Source: Labrys wisconsinensis (lineage in GTDB: Bacteria > Pseudomonadota > Alphaproteobacteria > Rhizobiales > Labraceae). From it: DNA of 64,000 nt. The position numbers were made by a program, and so were the translations under genes. Shown piece after piece: positions 38,557 to 47,824 of this stretch; position 1 is the first letter of the stretch; every line of letters begins with the position of its first letter. The notes beneath the pieces are model-generated. The model ran no database searches and was not told where the DNA came from. It saw only the letters and a program-made list of their open reading frames with translations. The DNA is taken from NCBI RefSeq assembly GCF_030814995.1, contig NZ_JAUSVX010000015.1, positions 168,291-232,290 on the forward strand, read 5' to 3'.

Positions 38557-39486
38557 TCAGCGCCGCTGGCCGAGCACGGCGTGGAAGGCGTCGCCGATGA
38601 TGGCGAGCTTCACCGATTGCTGGGCGTGATATTCCGCCACGAAGCCGGCGGAGACCCAGAGCGTGGACTTGCCGCGCTTGCCGAGCCAGCCCAGGCTCCC
38701 CAGGCTCTCGGCCAGGCGCAGCTTGCGCGTGAGATGCGTGCGCGACAGCCGGATCCGGCTGCCGAGGTCGGCGATCGAGGTGACGTGAGTGGGGATGCGC
38801 TCGCAGTCCGGCGCAATCTCGCCCAGCCCGGCATAGAGCCAGTCCATGACGATGCCGCCCTCGTTCAGCCAGGTGAACAGCGAGAAGGTGGTGCCGGGCT
38901 CGCGGATGGCGCCGGACTGCATGAGCGCGTCGGCGATGCGCGGCTGAATCGCGGCGATCGCCTGGGGCTGCGCCAGGAAGGCGGCACAGCGCTGGCCGTC
39001 GTCGAGCCCGTCGAGCGTGGTGAGATGGGTGGCCAGCCAGGCGCAGATCATCTCCAGGCTGATCGCGGTCGGCTCCAGCGGCCGCAGCCGCCGGTCCGGC
39101 CCGGCGGCTGCCTTGGCGAGATAGCCGTAGTGTCCCATCTCCTTGAGGAAGGCGTCCGCCGTGTTGCGGCTGGCGATGCCGTGCGCCTCGACGGCGTCGA
39201 GGAACGGCGTCACGTGGAAGCCCGAGCTTCCCTCCGCGCCGCTGCCGCGGAAATAGTGGGCCAGGGCGAGATGGGCGATCAGCCAGCGCTGCTGCGTGGC
39301 GAAGACGGACGCGATCCGCGGATTGACCGCGTGGATCGACACCAGGGTCGAGGCTTGCTGGCGCAGGAACGCGGTAAAGCGCGGATGCCGGGCGATCGCC
39401 TCCGCGTCGAGGCCAGTCGGGGCGGACGGCACGGCGACATCGGGCAGCCATCTCTGCTCGGCGACCTGCTCCTTCCCACTCTGCAC
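38557..39486 (-). CDS. Putative DNA-binding regulator with two helix-turn-helix-like segments
   Basis: A 309-residue soluble protein of unrecognised family. Two segments look like winged helices: about residues 100-125 (AHGIASRNTADAFLKEMGHYGYL) and about 235-280 (IADLGSRIRLSRTHLTRKLRLAE, then GWLGKRGKSTLWVS). The pattern suggests a transcription factor. The start is GTG 39486. It lies directly downstream of the minus-strand aldehyde dehydrogenase, separated by a 180-base gap with a dyad, and may be the regulator of the neighbouring catabolic genes. Without homology evidence this is a structural guess. Confidence 0.62.
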   Translation of the reverse strand: MQSGKEQVAEQRWLPDVAVPSAPTGLDAEAIARHPRFTAFLRQQASTLVSIHAVNPRIASVFATQQRWLIAHLALAHYFRGSGAEGSSGFHVTPFLDAVEAHGIASRNTADAFLKEMGHYGYLAKAAAGPDRRLRPLEPTAISLEMICAWLATHLTTLDGLDDGQRCAAFLAQPQAIAAIQPRIADALMQSGAIREPGTTFSLFTWLNEGGIVMDWLYAGLGEIAPDCERIPTHVTSIADLGSRIRLSRTHLTRKLRLAESLGSLGWLGKRGKSTLWVSAGFVAEYHAQQSVKLAIIGDAFHAVLGQRR

Positions 39487-39534
39487 GCGATCCGTCCCAT
39501 TCGGGTTCTGTTCCGCCCAGTCCTAAGCAGAAAA

Positions 39535-39565
39535 TCCCGGGCCCGACAATGGTCCCGGTCCGGGA
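39535..39565. promoter_or_regulatory. Dyad upstream of the putative regulator
   Basis: TCCCGGGCC (39535-39543) and GGTCCGGGA (39557-39565) are inverted with one wobble-type difference and a 13-base spacer, 49 bases before the GTG of the minus-strand regulator. It could be an autoregulatory operator, or the transcription end of the aldehyde dehydrogenase gene. Confidence 0.4.
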
Positions 39566-39666
39566 ATGTCGGCTAAGACACAGAGATAATGCAGGATTTC
39601 CAGGCTCCGCCGGCGGGCGGAGTCCGGAAATCCGGATCGACGAAGCGAGGCTCGACGTCGCCCCCT

Positions 39667-41109
39667 TCAGGCGAACTGCATCGCGACGCTGCGCCACTTC
39701 GTGTAGAAGTCGAGGATCTTCAGGCCCTGCTCCGGCACGCCGAGGCCCGAGCCCTTCCAGCCGCCGAAGGGCGCGTGCAGCTCGACGCCGGCGGTCGGCA
39801 GGTTGACGCCGACGACGCCGGTCTCCACCGAGCGGGCGAAGCGATGCGCCGCTTCGAGGTCGCGGGTGACGATGGTGGCGCTGAGGCCGTAATCGGTGCC
39901 GTTCACCGTCTCGACCGCCGCCTCGAGACCGCCGACCGGGATCAGCGCCACCACCGGGCCGAAAATCTCCTCGCGGGCGATGGGCGCATCGGCGGCCACG
40001 GCGCCGAACACGGTCGGGGCGACGAAATAGCCGTTGTCGACCGGCGCCTCGGCGCCGCCGGCGAGCAGGCGCTGGCCGGCCGATATGGCCGCGCCGATAT
40101 GGCCGCGCACCTTGGCGAACTGCCGCTCGTCGACCACCGGCCCGAGGAAGGTCGCGGCGTCGAAGGGGTCGCCGGCCCGGATCTCGGCGACGCGCGCCAG
40201 CAGCTTCTCCGTGAAGGCGGCCTCGATCGCGGCATCGACCAGGACGCGGCTCGTCGCGGTGCATTTCTGGCCGGCGCTGCGGAAGGCGCCTTCGACGGTG
40301 AGCATCACCGCCTTGTCGAGATCGGCCTCAGCATGGACATAAAGCGCGTTCTTGCCGCCCATCTCGCACTGGGCGCGGGCGAGCCGGCCGGAGACCTGGC
40401 GATAGATCGCCTGGCCGACCGGCGTCGAGCCGGTGAAGGAGACGCCGGCGATACGGGCGTCGGCGACGATCGCGCCGCCGGTCTCGGCGCCGCCATGCAC
40501 CAGGTTGACCACGCCTTCGGGCAGGCCGGCCTCGACCAGCATGTCGAGCACCGCCTGCGAGCAGCCGGGATGATGCGGCGCCGGCTTCCACACAACGGTG
40601 TTGCCGCTGACCAGGGCGGGGCCGAGCTTCCAGCAGGCGATGGAGAAGGGGAAGTTCCAGGGCGTGATGGCGCCGACCACGCCGATCGGCTCGCGCACCG
40701 TGTAGTAATGCACGTTGGGCCGGCCGGACTGCAGCGTCTCGCCGGCCGGGCGCTGCGCCTCGGCCCCGTAGAACTGCAGCACCTTGCCGGCATAGTCGAC
40801 CTCGCCGATCGCCTCGGCCAGCGGCTTGCCCATCTCGCGGCTCATCAGGGCGCCGAAGTCCTTGGCGCGGGCGCGCAGGGCGATGCCGGCCTTGGTCAGG
40901 ATCTCGCCTCTCGCGATGGCCGAGGTCTCGCGCCAGGGACGCAGGGCGCGCCGCGCCGCCTCGACCGCTGCCTCGACGTCGGCGGCGGAGGAGAAGGCAT
41001 AGTCGGCGACGATGTCGTCGAGCCTGGCCGGATTGATGGCGCGGTAGCGCTCGCTGCCGCCGGGCGCGCTGTGGCGACCGCCGATGACGTTGCGGACGAT
41101 AGCGTTCAT
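39667..41109 (-). CDS. Aldehyde dehydrogenase (alpha-ketoglutaric semialdehyde dehydrogenase-like)
   Basis: A 480-residue NAD(P)-dependent aldehyde dehydrogenase. It shows TPWNFPFSIACWKLGPALVSG, VSFTGSTPVGQAIY, the catalytic glutamate in CEMGGKNA and the nucleophile cysteine in SAGQKCTATSRV, then EEIFGPVVALIP. ATG 41109 has AAGGA seven bases upstream. Enzymes of this subgroup oxidise 2,5-dioxopentanoate, the last step of hydroxyproline and pentose routes. Its neighbours (epimerase, DapA-family enzyme) support that reading; the substrate itself cannot be proven. It is followed on the same strand by a putative regulator. Confidence 0.88.
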   Translation of the reverse strand: MNAIVRNVIGGRHSAPGGSERYRAINPARLDDIVADYAFSSAADVEAAVEAARRALRPWRETSAIARGEILTKAGIALRARAKDFGALMSREMGKPLAEAIGEVDYAGKVLQFYGAEAQRPAGETLQSGRPNVHYYTVREPIGVVGAITPWNFPFSIACWKLGPALVSGNTVVWKPAPHHPGCSQAVLDMLVEAGLPEGVVNLVHGGAETGGAIVADARIAGVSFTGSTPVGQAIYRQVSGRLARAQCEMGGKNALYVHAEADLDKAVMLTVEGAFRSAGQKCTATSRVLVDAAIEAAFTEKLLARVAEIRAGDPFDAATFLGPVVDERQFAKVRGHIGAAISAGQRLLAGGAEAPVDNGYFVAPTVFGAVAADAPIAREEIFGPVVALIPVGGLEAAVETVNGTDYGLSATIVTRDLEAAHRFARSVETGVVGVNLPTAGVELHAPFGGWKGSGLGVPEQGLKILDFYTKWRSVAMQFA

Positions 41110-41146
41110 GACGGATCCTTTTCGAAGCGGGAAGGGAGGAGGGGCG

Positions 41147-42841
41147 TCACCGCCCGGCCTTGATGGCGTCGGCCACCTTCTCGGCGGCCATGATGGTGGT
41201 GAGCATGGTGTTGGCGCTGACGACGCTCGGCATGATCGAGGCGTCGACCACGCGCAGGCCGTCGACGCCGATGACGCGCGCCTGCGGATCGACCACCGCA
41301 TCCGGGTCGTCGGCCCGGCCGAGCCGGCAGGTGCCGCTGGCGTGCCAGCTGCCGCAGGCGTTCTCGACGATCCACTCGCGCAGCGCGTTGCCGGAGGCCA
41401 TCAGGCCGCGCACGCTGGCGTCGGGGCTGATCACGCTCTCGATCATGGCCTTGCGCGCCAGGGATCCGGTGCTCATCACGCCCGCGGCGATCAGGGTCAG
41501 GAACCAGTTCTTGCGGTTGACCGCGCCGAGCTTGCGCACCCGCTCGGAGAAGCTGGCGGGGAACACCTCGGCGATCACGCCCTTCATGGCCGGAGCGGAG
41601 ATGATGCTCCACAGCCGCTTCATGCCGTCCTCCAGCCGCACGAGGTCGCGCTCGTCGGAGAGCTGGCGGAAATTGACGAAGGGCGCGTCGTCGGGGCTGG
41701 AGCCCGTCAGGCGCACCAGGCCGGTCGAATAGGGCCGGTTGACGCAGACCAGGATCGAGGCGAGGCGCTTGCCGAGCGGGTGCCAGGCGGCGCGGTTCGA
41801 GGGCAGGATGAACATGTCGCCCGGCGTGGTGTCCGCCACGCCGGAGGAGTAGCGAAAGCCCATCTGGATATGGCGGCGCATGGTCGGCGGCAGCCGGTTG
41901 CCGGGGCGGAGATAGGCGGCGAGCGCCACCATCGGGTGGTCCTGCAGGTTGGCGCCGACGCCGCGCCGGTCGGCCCGGACCGCGATGCCGTGCTCCTTGA
42001 GATGCGCGGCCGGGCCGATGCCGGCCCGCATCAGCATCGGCGGGGTCTGCATGGCGCCGGCACAGACGATCACCTCGTTCGCGCCGATCGTCCGTTCGCC
42101 CGCGGCCTCGCGCACCACCACGCCCGAGGCCTTGTTGCCGTCGAAGACCAGGCCGCGCGCCTCGGCTCCCGCCAGAATGGTCAGGTTCGCCCGGGCCCGC
42201 ACCTCGCGGGTGAGATAGGCCCGCGCGGTCGACATGCGCGTGCCGTCGGGATTGTTGATCGACATCGGGAAGAAGCCGTCGCTGGGGTCGCCGTTATGGT
42301 CGCCGATGTCGCTGTAGCCGAAGCCCTCCAGGGCCCGGGCGGCGGCCTGCGTGAAGGGCGACCAGTCCTGGCGCGGGATGCGGCGGATCGGCATCGGCCC
42401 GTCGCCGCCATGCAGCGGCGTCGCGCCGAAGGTCATGTCGCGCTCGAGCTTGCGGTAATAGGGCAGGACGTCGTCCCAGGCCCAACCCTCGGCGCCGCGC
42501 TCGGCCCATCCCGCGAAATCCCAGGGCAGGCCGCGGAAGGCGAACATGCCGTTGATGCTGGTGCCGCCGCCCATCACCTTGGCCTGCTCGTAGCGCCGCG
42601 GCGGGGCCGAGCGGATCTCCGGGTCCATCAGGTGGACCTGCAGGTTCTGCCAATGATAGGCGCGGTTGAAATAGGCGACGATCGGATAGGAATCGAGGAT
42701 GTCGGCCGGCTCCTCGCCGGGCGGCGTGTCCGGCCCGGCCTCGATCAGCACGATGCGGAAGCGCGATTCTTCCGAAAGGCGGGCGGCGAGCACGGCGCCG
42801 GCGGCGCCGCCGCCGATGATGGCGTAGTCGTAGGGGTTCAT
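41147..42841 (-). CDS. GMC-family FAD oxidoreductase (choline dehydrogenase-like)
   Basis: A 564-residue glucose-methanol-choline oxidoreductase. N-terminal FAD-binding GGGAAGAVLAARLSE followed by LIEAGP; the GMC signature regions KVMGGGTSINGMFAFRG and CAGAMQTPPMLMRAGIGPA; and the C-terminal active-site histidine segment SWHASGTCRLG, with VDGLRVVDASIMP. It oxidises an alcohol to an aldehyde or ketone and passes electrons to a quinone or oxygen. It sits between two aldehyde dehydrogenase genes, 37 bases upstream of one and 3 bases after the other, so an alcohol-aldehyde-acid sequence is plausible. In the hydroxyproline context it takes the place where an FAD D-hydroxyproline dehydrogenase would be expected. 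Confidence 0.9.
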   Translation of the reverse strand: MNPYDYAIIGGGAAGAVLAARLSEESRFRIVLIEAGPDTPPGEEPADILDSYPIVAYFNRAYHWQNLQVHLMDPEIRSAPPRRYEQAKVMGGGTSINGMFAFRGLPWDFAGWAERGAEGWAWDDVLPYYRKLERDMTFGATPLHGGDGPMPIRRIPRQDWSPFTQAAARALEGFGYSDIGDHNGDPSDGFFPMSINNPDGTRMSTARAYLTREVRARANLTILAGAEARGLVFDGNKASGVVVREAAGERTIGANEVIVCAGAMQTPPMLMRAGIGPAAHLKEHGIAVRADRRGVGANLQDHPMVALAAYLRPGNRLPPTMRRHIQMGFRYSSGVADTTPGDMFILPSNRAAWHPLGKRLASILVCVNRPYSTGLVRLTGSSPDDAPFVNFRQLSDERDLVRLEDGMKRLWSIISAPAMKGVIAEVFPASFSERVRKLGAVNRKNWFLTLIAAGVMSTGSLARKAMIESVISPDASVRGLMASGNALREWIVENACGSWHASGTCRLGRADDPDAVVDPQARVIGVDGLRVVDASIMPSVVSANTMLTTIMAAEKVADAIKAGR

Positions 42842-42844
42842 GTC

Positions 42845-44323
42845 TCAGCCGTGCGAGTGCCAGAGGGTCTTGCGGCGCACGAAGCTTTCCAGCCCCGCCC
42901 GCCCCATCTCCTTGCCGAAGCCGGAATGGTTGAAGCCGCCCTGGGGATGGCCGTAGCCGGGCTGGCGGCCATGGGTGTTGATCCAGACCGTGCCGGCCTC
43001 GATGCGGCGGGGCACGGCGAGCGCCTTGCGGGCGTCGTCGGTGTAGACGCTGGCGGCCAGCGCATAGAGCGGATGGTTCGCCATGGCGATGCCCTGCTCC
43101 TCGTCGTCATAGGGATAGACGGCGAGGACGGGGCCGAAGAACTCCTCGCGGAAGCCGACGCTGTCCTCGCCGACATTCCTGAGGATGGTCGGCTCGAAGG
43201 TCGCGCCGGCATTGCGTGTGCTGACGCGCCGCCCGCCGGTGACGACCTCGGCGCCGGCCGCAAGCGTCTCGGCGAGCAGGCGCTCGATGCGCTGCGCCTG
43301 CCGCTCCGAGACGATCGGCGACAGGGTCGAGCCGTCTTCCCAGGTCGGGCCCGGGCGCCGGGCCGCGGCGAGGCCGGCGACGCGCTCGATCAGCTCGTCG
43401 GCGCGCCGGCGCGGCACGATCAGCCGCGATCCCGCGGTGCAGACCTGGCCGGCATTGGCGAGGAAGCCGTTGGCGACATGGGTGGCGACGGGGCCGAGGT
43501 CGCGCACGTCCTCCAGCACCAGCTGGGGCGACTTGCCGCCGAGCTCCAGCGTCACCGGCTTGGTGCCGGTCGCCGCCGCATCGGCCATGATCCTGGCGCC
43601 CGTGGCGGTCGAGCCGGTGAAGGTGACCTTGCGGACGAGGGGATGGCGCACCAGCGCCGAGCCGGTGGTGGCGCCGAGGCCCTGGACCACGTTGAACAGG
43701 CCGGCGGGCAGGCCGGCCTCGACCGCGAGCTCGGCGAGGCGCGCCGCCGAGAACGGCGTGAGCTCGGAGGGCTTCAGCACCACGGCATTGCCGGCGGCGA
43801 GCGCCGGGGCCGACTTCCACACCGCGTTGATCAGCGGGAAGTTCCAGGCGGTGATCGAGGCGACGATCCCGTAGGGCTCGGCCACCACCATGCAGGTGTC
43901 ATCAGGCCCGGTGCCGACCACCGTGCCCTCGATCTTGTCGGCGAACTCGGCGAAGTAGCGGATGGCGCCGGCGGCGCGGATGACGTCGCGGGCGAGGGTC
44001 TCGGCGATCGGGCGGGTCGAGGTGGCGGATTCGAGCCGGGCGAGCTCGATGCGACGGGCTTCGACCAGATCGGCCCAGCGGCGCAGCACCGCGGCGCGCT
44101 CCAGCGGATTGGCGCTCGCCCAGCCCGAGCTGCGCAGCGCCACGTCGGCGGCCCGCACCGCCTCGTCGACGATCGCCTCGCCGGCGTCGCGGATGACGCC
44201 GATCCCGGCATGGTCGGAGGGACGCAGGACCGGCACCTCGGCGCCGCCGCGCGCCACGCGGCATCCGGCGATGACGTGGTCGGCAGAAACGTCGAGCGTG
44301 TTGGGATCGAAGCTGTCGGACAT
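42845..44323 (-). CDS. Aldehyde dehydrogenase family protein
   Basis: A 492-residue aldehyde dehydrogenase. Landmarks are ITAWNFPLINAVWKSAPALAAG, VTFTGSTATGARIM, the catalytic Glu in LELGGKSPQL, the nucleophile Cys in NAGQVCTAGSRL and EEFFGPVLAVYP. It resembles betaine-aldehyde/gamma-aminobutyraldehyde-type enzymes more than the KGSADH-like paralogue 3 kb away. The start follows the epimerase gene by 18 bases and the stop is 3 bases before the GMC gene, so this is one transcription unit. The substrate is unknown. Confidence 0.9.
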   Translation of the reverse strand: MSDSFDPNTLDVSADHVIAGCRVARGGAEVPVLRPSDHAGIGVIRDAGEAIVDEAVRAADVALRSSGWASANPLERAAVLRRWADLVEARRIELARLESATSTRPIAETLARDVIRAAGAIRYFAEFADKIEGTVVGTGPDDTCMVVAEPYGIVASITAWNFPLINAVWKSAPALAAGNAVVLKPSELTPFSAARLAELAVEAGLPAGLFNVVQGLGATTGSALVRHPLVRKVTFTGSTATGARIMADAAATGTKPVTLELGGKSPQLVLEDVRDLGPVATHVANGFLANAGQVCTAGSRLIVPRRRADELIERVAGLAAARRPGPTWEDGSTLSPIVSERQAQRIERLLAETLAAGAEVVTGGRRVSTRNAGATFEPTILRNVGEDSVGFREEFFGPVLAVYPYDDEEQGIAMANHPLYALAASVYTDDARKALAVPRRIEAGTVWINTHGRQPGYGHPQGGFNHSGFGKEMGRAGLESFVRRKTLWHSHG

Positions 44324-44341
44324 GATGCCTCTCGCCCCGCC

Positions 44342-45349
44342 TCACACGCCCGTCAGGCGGAATCCCGCCTGGAACGGGTCGTGCGGGTCGAGGAGGAAGT
44401 TGAAGGTGCCGGTGAGATAGGCGCTGCCCGTCACCGTGCAGGTGATGGCCGGCGTTTCGGCCAGCCTGGTCTCGCCGGTGATCCGGCCGGTGAAGACGGT
44501 GTCGAGGATGCCGGCATGCCGCAGCGTGTCGCCGGCCTTCATCCGGCCGAGGCCGTGCAGCATCGCCATGCGCGAGGCGGTGCCGGTGCCGCAGGGCGAG
44601 CGGTCGATCACGGTCGGCGGGCAGACCACGACGTTGCGCGCGTCCGAGGTGGTGCCGTTGCCGGGCCCGATCAGCTCGATCTGGTAGATCTCGTTGATAT
44701 GGGTCATGGTCGGATGCTGCACCGGCACGTCCTTGAGGGCGGCGCGCAGCTCCGCCGCGGCGCCGACCAGCTGCCAGGCCTGCTCGGGAACGAGGTCGAG
44801 GCCGAGATCGGCCGCCTCGACCAGGAGGTAGAAATCGCCGCCGAAGGCGATGTCGCCGCGCACCCGGCCGAAGCTCGGCGTCTCCAGCATCACGTCGCGG
44901 CGGTAGAGGAAGGAGGCGGGCATTTCGAGCGTCACCGAGACCGCGCGCCCGTTCTCGACCGCGACGCGGGCCGGCACCACGCCGGCCGGCGTGTCGAGCC
45001 GCACCAGCGTCTCGCCCTCCACCGCCTTGATGTAGCCGGCCTCGACCGCGATCGTTGCCACGGCCATGGCGCAATGGCCGCACATCGGCGGATAGGTGTC
45101 CGGCTCCAGGATGATCATGCCGATATCGGCGTCGGGCGAGCAGGCCTCGGTCAGCACGGCGGCCGGCATGTTGAAGCTGCCGCGCGGCTCGAACAGGACG
45201 AGCTGGCGCAGCTCGTCGCGGGTCATCAGGTCGGCGCGCTTCTCCACCATGGTCTTGCCGCGGATCGGGCCGAAGCCCGAGGTGATCAGGCGGAGTGGGC
45301 AGCCTGCGGTGTGGCTGTCGATGCCCTGGATGATGCGTGTGGATCGCAT
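44342..45349 (-). CDS. Proline racemase family protein (4-hydroxyproline 2-epimerase-like)
   Basis: A 335-residue member of the proline racemase family. Both catalytic cysteines are present, in PMCGHCAMAVAT and in DRSPCGTGTASRMA, so it should be an epimerase/racemase and not a trans-3-hydroxyproline dehydratase, in which the second cysteine is replaced. The N-terminus is IIQGIDSHTAGCPLR. The likely reaction is interconversion of trans-4-L-hydroxyproline and cis-4-D-hydroxyproline. The DapA-family gene starts just upstream in the same operon (7-base gap), which is the classic pairing in hydroxyproline catabolism. A second proline-racemase domain lies in the fusion protein 3.4 kb upstream. Confidence 0.9.
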   Translation of the reverse strand: MRSTRIIQGIDSHTAGCPLRLITSGFGPIRGKTMVEKRADLMTRDELRQLVLFEPRGSFNMPAAVLTEACSPDADIGMIILEPDTYPPMCGHCAMAVATIAVEAGYIKAVEGETLVRLDTPAGVVPARVAVENGRAVSVTLEMPASFLYRRDVMLETPSFGRVRGDIAFGGDFYLLVEAADLGLDLVPEQAWQLVGAAAELRAALKDVPVQHPTMTHINEIYQIELIGPGNGTTSDARNVVVCPPTVIDRSPCGTGTASRMAMLHGLGRMKAGDTLRHAGILDTVFTGRITGETRLAETPAITCTVTGSAYLTGTFNFLLDPHDPFQAGFRLTGV

Positions 45350-45356
45350 GGCGGCC

Positions 45357-46265
45357 TCAGGCGAGCGAGCGGATGGCGTCGGCGACGCGCGCCTCGGCCA
45401 GGATGGCGGCGACCTTGGCCTGCTGGGCCTCGGTGAAGGGCAGGAGCGGCTCGCGCGGGGCGCCGACGGGCTGGCCGAGCGCGTTCATCGTCGCCTTGAT
45501 GCCGGCGTAGTAGCTGCCGGTCTTGAAGCAGCGGTAGATGGCGAACAGCGCCGGCTCCAGACGGTCGGCGGTGGCCTTGTCGCCGGCGGCGCAGGCGTCG
45601 AAATAGCGCCGGACCAGGCGGCCGGAGAGCTGGTGGGCCATGGCGACGACGCCGACGGCGCCGACGGGCAGGGCGGCGCGGATCATGGTCTCGTAGCCGA
45701 CGAAGACCGAGAGCCGGTCGCCGACGCGGCGGGCGAGCTCGGTCACCTGCACGATGTCGCCGGAGGAATCCTTGATCGCCGCCACCGTCGGCAGCTCGGC
45801 GAGCCGGGCGACCTGGTCGGGGCCGATATTGACGCCGATGCGGCGCGGGCTGTTGTAGAGCATGACCGGCAGGCCGGAGGCGCCGGCCACGGCCCGGTAG
45901 AAATGATCGACCTCGCGCTCGTCCGGGACGGCGTAGATCGGCGGCAGGGCGAGAATGCCGTTGCAGCCCGCCGTCTCGGCCCGGTGGCAGAGGTCGAGGA
46001 CCACATCGGTGCGCAGGTCCGAGACGCCGGCCAGCACCGGCACGCGGCCAGCGGCGGCCGCCACCGTCGCCTTGAACAGCGCGTCGCGCTCCTCCACCGT
46101 CATGGTGTAGAACTCGCCGGTGCTGCCGCAGACGATGACGCCGTCGGCGCCGTTGGCGATGTTGGCCTCGACCAGCGCCTCGAAGCGCGCGAAGTCGATG
46201 GCGCCGTCGGCCTTGAAGGGCGTGACGAGGACGCTGTGGATGCCCCGCCAGTCGGGATTGGTCAT
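45357..46265 (-). CDS. DapA/HypD-family lyase (1-pyrroline-4-hydroxy-2-carboxylate deaminase-like)
   Basis: A 302-residue Schiff-base TIM-barrel enzyme. Key residues: the Tyr in VMLYNSPRRIG, the Schiff-base Lys in VAAIKDSSGD and the GSTGEFYTMT phosphate/carboxylate loop. The family includes dihydrodipicolinate synthase, N-acetylneuraminate lyase, keto-deoxy sugar acid lyases and the deaminase of the hydroxyproline pathway that yields alpha-ketoglutaric semialdehyde. The neighbouring epimerase favours the last. It is separated from the ATPase gene by 40 bases and belongs to the same minus-strand unit. Confidence 0.88.
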   Translation of the reverse strand: MTNPDWRGIHSVLVTPFKADGAIDFARFEALVEANIANGADGVIVCGSTGEFYTMTVEERDALFKATVAAAAGRVPVLAGVSDLRTDVVLDLCHRAETAGCNGILALPPIYAVPDEREVDHFYRAVAGASGLPVMLYNSPRRIGVNIGPDQVARLAELPTVAAIKDSSGDIVQVTELARRVGDRLSVFVGYETMIRAALPVGAVGVVAMAHQLSGRLVRRYFDACAAGDKATADRLEPALFAIYRCFKTGSYYAGIKATMNALGQPVGAPREPLLPFTEAQQAKVAAILAEARVADAIRSLA

Positions 46266-46305
46266 GCTCGGATCTCGTGTTGGTTGGATGAGGGGGAGGG
46301 GCGGG

Positions 46306-47121
46306 TCAGCCCATCAGCGGCTTCATCAGCTCGGCGGTCTCGTGGAAGCGGTTGACGAAGGCGCGGATGCGCTCGGTCGGCGGATGGATCAGGACCTCGC
46401 GGGGCGGGCCATCGGCGGCGATGGTGCCGGCGTCGAGGAAGACGACGCGGTCGGCGACCTCCAGGGCGAAGCCGAGCTCATGGGTGACGACCAGCATGGT
46501 CGTGCCCTCGCGGGCGAGGGCGATCATGGTCTTGAGCACCTCGCCGACCAGCTCCGGGTCGAGGGCCGAGGTCGGCTCGTCGAACAGCATCAGCATCGGC
46601 TGCATGTTCAGCGCCCGGGCGATGGAGACGCGCTGCTTCTGGCCGCCGGAGAGCTGATCCGGCCGCCGATCGGCGAAGCCGGCCATGCCGACCTTGGCGA
46701 GCAGGTCCATGGCGCGGGCGCGGTTGGAGGCGTCCGCCTCGCCCTTGACCGTGCGCGGGCCCTCCATGACGTTGCCGAGCACGCTCATGTGCGGGAACAG
46801 GTTGAAATGCTGGAACACCATGCCGATGCGGCTGCGCATGGCGTTGATCGCCTTGCGCGGCAGGCCGGCCCGGTCCTCGCCGCCGCTGCGCTCGAAGAAC
46901 GGCTTGCCCTCGACCGTGATGCGGCCGCTGGAGGGCGTCTCCAGGAGGTTGACGCAGCGCAGCAGCGTCGTCTTGCCCGAGCCGGAGGAGCCGACCAGGG
47001 CGACGACCTCGCCGCGGCGCACGGTGAGGTCGATCCCCTTGAGGATCTCAACCGGGCCGAAGGACTTGCGCAGGCCGGCGATCTCGACCAGCGGGGTCGC
47101 GGCGGGATTGGGCTCGGTCAT
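46306..47121 (-). CDS. Polar amino acid ABC transporter ATP-binding protein (GlnQ type)
   Basis: A 271-residue ATPase: Walker A GSSGSGKTT, Q-loop region GMVFQHFNLFPHMSVL, signature LSGGQKQRVSIARAL, Walker [20 protein letters not shown] and the H-loop in VVTHELGFA. These match the amino acid (PAAT) ATPases. ATG 47121 overlaps the permease stop by four bases (ATGA). The longer open frame upstream overlaps the permease gene and is not coding. It presumably imports the imino or amino acid metabolised by the adjacent enzymes. Confidence 0.92.
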   Translation of the reverse strand: MTEPNPAATPLVEIAGLRKSFGPVEILKGIDLTVRRGEVVALVGSSGSGKTTLLRCVNLLETPSSGRITVEGKPFFERSGGEDRAGLPRKAINAMRSRIGMVFQHFNLFPHMSVLGNVMEGPRTVKGEADASNRARAMDLLAKVGMAGFADRRPDQLSGGQKQRVSIARALNMQPMLMLFDEPTSALDPELVGEVLKTMIALAREGTTMLVVTHELGFALEVADRVVFLDAGTIAADGPPREVLIHPPTERIRAFVNRFHETAELMKPLMG

Positions 47122-47771
47122 CCCTGCGCTCCCATGGTCTCGATGCGGCGCGCCAGCCAGGTCAGCGGCACCAGGATGACGAGGAACACGACGCCGACGG
47201 CGGTGTAGACCTCCATCGGCCGGTAGGTGAAGGAGGAGATGTAGCCCGCCTGGTAGAGCAGGTCCGGGATGGTGATGACCGAGAGCAACGTCGTGTTCTT
47301 CATCTGGATGATGGTCTGGCCGGAGAGCGGCGGGATCATCCGGCGCACGGCCTGGGGCAGGATGATGCGGCGCATCGCCTGCAGGTCGGACATGCCCAGC
47401 GCCCGCGAGGCGTCGGTCTGGCCGCGGTCGATCGACTGGATGCCGGCGCGCAGGATCTCGGCATAATAGGAGGCGACGTAGAGGCTGAGGGCGACAACGC
47501 CGGCCATCTCCTTGGTGATGTTGATCCCCGCGAAGATCGGCAGCGCGTAGTAGCTCCAGAGCAGCCAGACCAGCAGCGGGATGTTGCGGAAGAACTCCAC
47601 GAACACCCGGCCGGGATAGCGCAGCACCCGCAGCCGGCTGAGCTGGGCAAGGGCGACGAGAAGTCCGATCGCCAGCCCGGCGATCGAGGTCACGAGCGTG
47701 TATTTCAGCGTCGTCAGCAACCCCCACCAGAGCAGGTGCTGGTTGGCGACGAGGATCGTCCAGTCGAACAT
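47118..47771 (-). CDS. Polar amino acid ABC transporter permease (HisM/GlnP type)
   Basis: A 217-residue membrane protein with about five helices, the conserved FVEFFRNIPLLVWLLWSYY segment and the EAA loop (ASRALGMSDLQAMRRIILPQ). Only one permease gene is present, so the channel is probably a homodimer. It lies downstream of the binding-protein gene, from which it is separated by a perfect hairpin, and overlaps the ATPase gene. Confidence 0.92.
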   Translation of the reverse strand: MFDWTILVANQHLLWWGLLTTLKYTLVTSIAGLAIGLLVALAQLSRLRVLRYPGRVFVEFFRNIPLLVWLLWSYYALPIFAGINITKEMAGVVALSLYVASYYAEILRAGIQSIDRGQTDASRALGMSDLQAMRRIILPQAVRRMIPPLSGQTIIQMKNTTLLSVITIPDLLYQAGYISSFTYRPMEVYTAVGVVFLVILVPLTWLARRIETMGAQG

Positions 47772-47824
47772 GGGTGGTCCTCGGAGATGGGAGCCGCGTC
47801 GGCTTCAGATTTCGCTCGACGGGC

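Noticed and set aside
44342..45349. Trans-3-hydroxyproline dehydratase
   Set aside because: The second catalytic position is Cys (SPCGTGT), which marks epimerases/racemases; dehydratases of the family have a different residue there.
41084..45436. A 1450-codon open frame on the plus strand opposite the GMC, aldehyde dehydrogenase and epimerase genes
   Set aside because: It is an antisense artefact of GC-rich codon bias: the translation is His/Asp/Arg/Ala/Gly-rich with no domain, and the minus-strand genes in the same place have clear families.
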